The notes beneath the pieces were generated by a model, which did not search any database, was not told where the DNA came from, and was given only the letters and a program-made list of their open reading frames with translations. Shown piece after piece: positions 40,803 to 41,320 of a DNA stretch of 41,320 nt (its first letter is position 1; every line of letters begins with the position of its first letter). This DNA comes from an uncultured Eubacteriales bacterium (GTDB lineage Bacteria; Bacillota; Clostridia; Oscillospirales; Oscillospiraceae), in contig UQZA01000021.1 in the NCBI GenBank assembly GCA_900545515.1, positions 1-41,320 on the forward strand. The letters are read 5' to 3'. The translations under genes and the position numbers were made by a program.

Positions 40803-41320
40803 ATGAAATATGGATGTCGTTTTCTCCTGCTCCTGTGTGTGCTTTCTTGTCTCTGCCTTGTTGCTGGTGCTGTCGATGTTCTCCCAGATGATACTACGGT
40901 TCCCGATTTGGAACCTACAGTGCCGAAGGTTGCTTTGGATGATGAAACGTTGCAGGCCCTGGTCGATGCTCTTGCACCTACTGAGTCTGACGGGGATGTT
41001 GCTGCCTCTGATTCAGAGCCTACTGTCCCGTCTGTGATCCTTGACCCTGAATCGGTAAATTCTATCGCTGAAGCTATGGGGGAAGTCCTGGCAGATGCTG
41101 CGGCTCCAGAGGTAGCTGTGAATTTTGCTAACAGCCCAATGGGGGGGTACTATTTCGTTGCTGATTGTGCTCTTGGCCGGAACATGAAATTTTGGGTCCC
41201 TGCTGATTTTGCGTCTGATGCTTTAGCTTTTGATGATAATGGCCTTATTAACATGACCAATACTAACATCTACATAGTTGCAGATGACTCTTCTTATTCT
41301 AATTATATAATTTATGCTCC
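40803..41320 (+). CDS. Secreted protein of the element, 3' truncated by window
   Basis: Open reading frame from ATG 40803 (AGGAGG upstream) to the last bases; the 172 visible residues begin with a signal peptide (FLLLLCVLSCLCLVAGA), then an acidic Pro/Thr/Asp-rich segment with two similar stretches (DDETLQALVDAL and DPESVNSIAEAM), then a beta-rich part starting GGYYFVADCALGRNMKFWVP. No family recognised. As the first long gene after the small coat candidates it may be another virion or envelope protein. Confidence 0.75.
   Translation, partial: MKYGCRFLLLLCVLSCLCLVAGAVDVLPDDTTVPDLEPTVPKVALDDETLQALVDALAPTESDGDVAASDSEPTVPSVILDPESVNSIAEAMGEVLADAAAPEVAVNFANSPMGGYYFVADCALGRNMKFWVPADFASDALAFDDNGLINMTNTNIYIVADDSSYSNYIIYA

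Overview
The window looks like the chromosome of an endospore-forming, Gram-positive anaerobe of the class Clostridia, most likely Oscillospiraceae (my inference from protein style, fairly high GC in the first 36 kb, strong AGGAGG ribosome sites, spmAB, SLH-domain surface proteins and a siroheme-type reductase). No rRNA, tRNA or CRISPR array was recognised. Genes are dense and the strand changes often, with a clear hairpin terminator at most strand switches.

Region by region: 1-0.4 kb is the C-terminal end of an SLH-domain surface protein. 0.5-3 kb holds glnA (minus) divergent from an orphan amino-acid-binding lipoprotein. 3-9.1 kb has an LTA-synthase-like phosphoglycerol transferase, a decayed radical SAM fragment and a heterodimeric ABC exporter. 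9.3-11.7 kb has an MBOAT acyltransferase plus an SGNH hydrolase, probably for O-acylation of a surface polymer, preceded by a promoter-terminator leader. 11.7-13.8 kb encodes a secreted M14 peptidase with two triplets of SLH repeats. 14-19.3 kb carries housekeeping and sporulation genes: a hypothetical protein, rpe, a DUF1540 mini-protein, argS, spmAB and an AbrB-type regulator. 19.5-24 kb is a DUF5662 gene, a LysR regulator and a divergent two-gene sulfur/redox operon (CoA-disulfide-reductase-like flavoprotein with rhodanese domain, and a siroheme/ferredoxin reductase), with a LysR-type operator exactly where such regulators usually sit.

24-31.7 kb has two membrane proteins, xerD, a two-component system and a VTC-domain / DUF4956 / carbohydrate-binding-repeat lipoprotein operon that the two-component system may control. 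31.7-35.7 kb has pfkA and two tandem paralogous DUF3298 (RsiV-like) lipoproteins. 35.7-36.7 kb is a second tyrosine recombinase with a perfect 30-bp dif-like inverted repeat just upstream of it.

From about 37 kb to the end the DNA changes character: lower GC, T-ending codons, very short overlapping genes. I read this as the left part of an integrated filamentous-phage-like (inovirus) element: a divergent ribbon-helix-helix repressor with a 41-aa partner, GTTAAC-repeat operators, a small ssDNA-binding-like protein, a coiled-coil mini-protein, a pMV158-type HUH Rep protein immediately preceded by a hairpin whose loop shows the canonical TACTACGAC nick sequence, an excisionase-like protein, a large secreted and C-terminally anchored protein resembling a pIII adsorption protein, two small membrane proteins (one starting at TTG) and a secreted protein running off the window. 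The morphogenesis ATPase (Zot/pI) that would prove the inovirus assignment is not in the window, and the right boundary cannot be seen.
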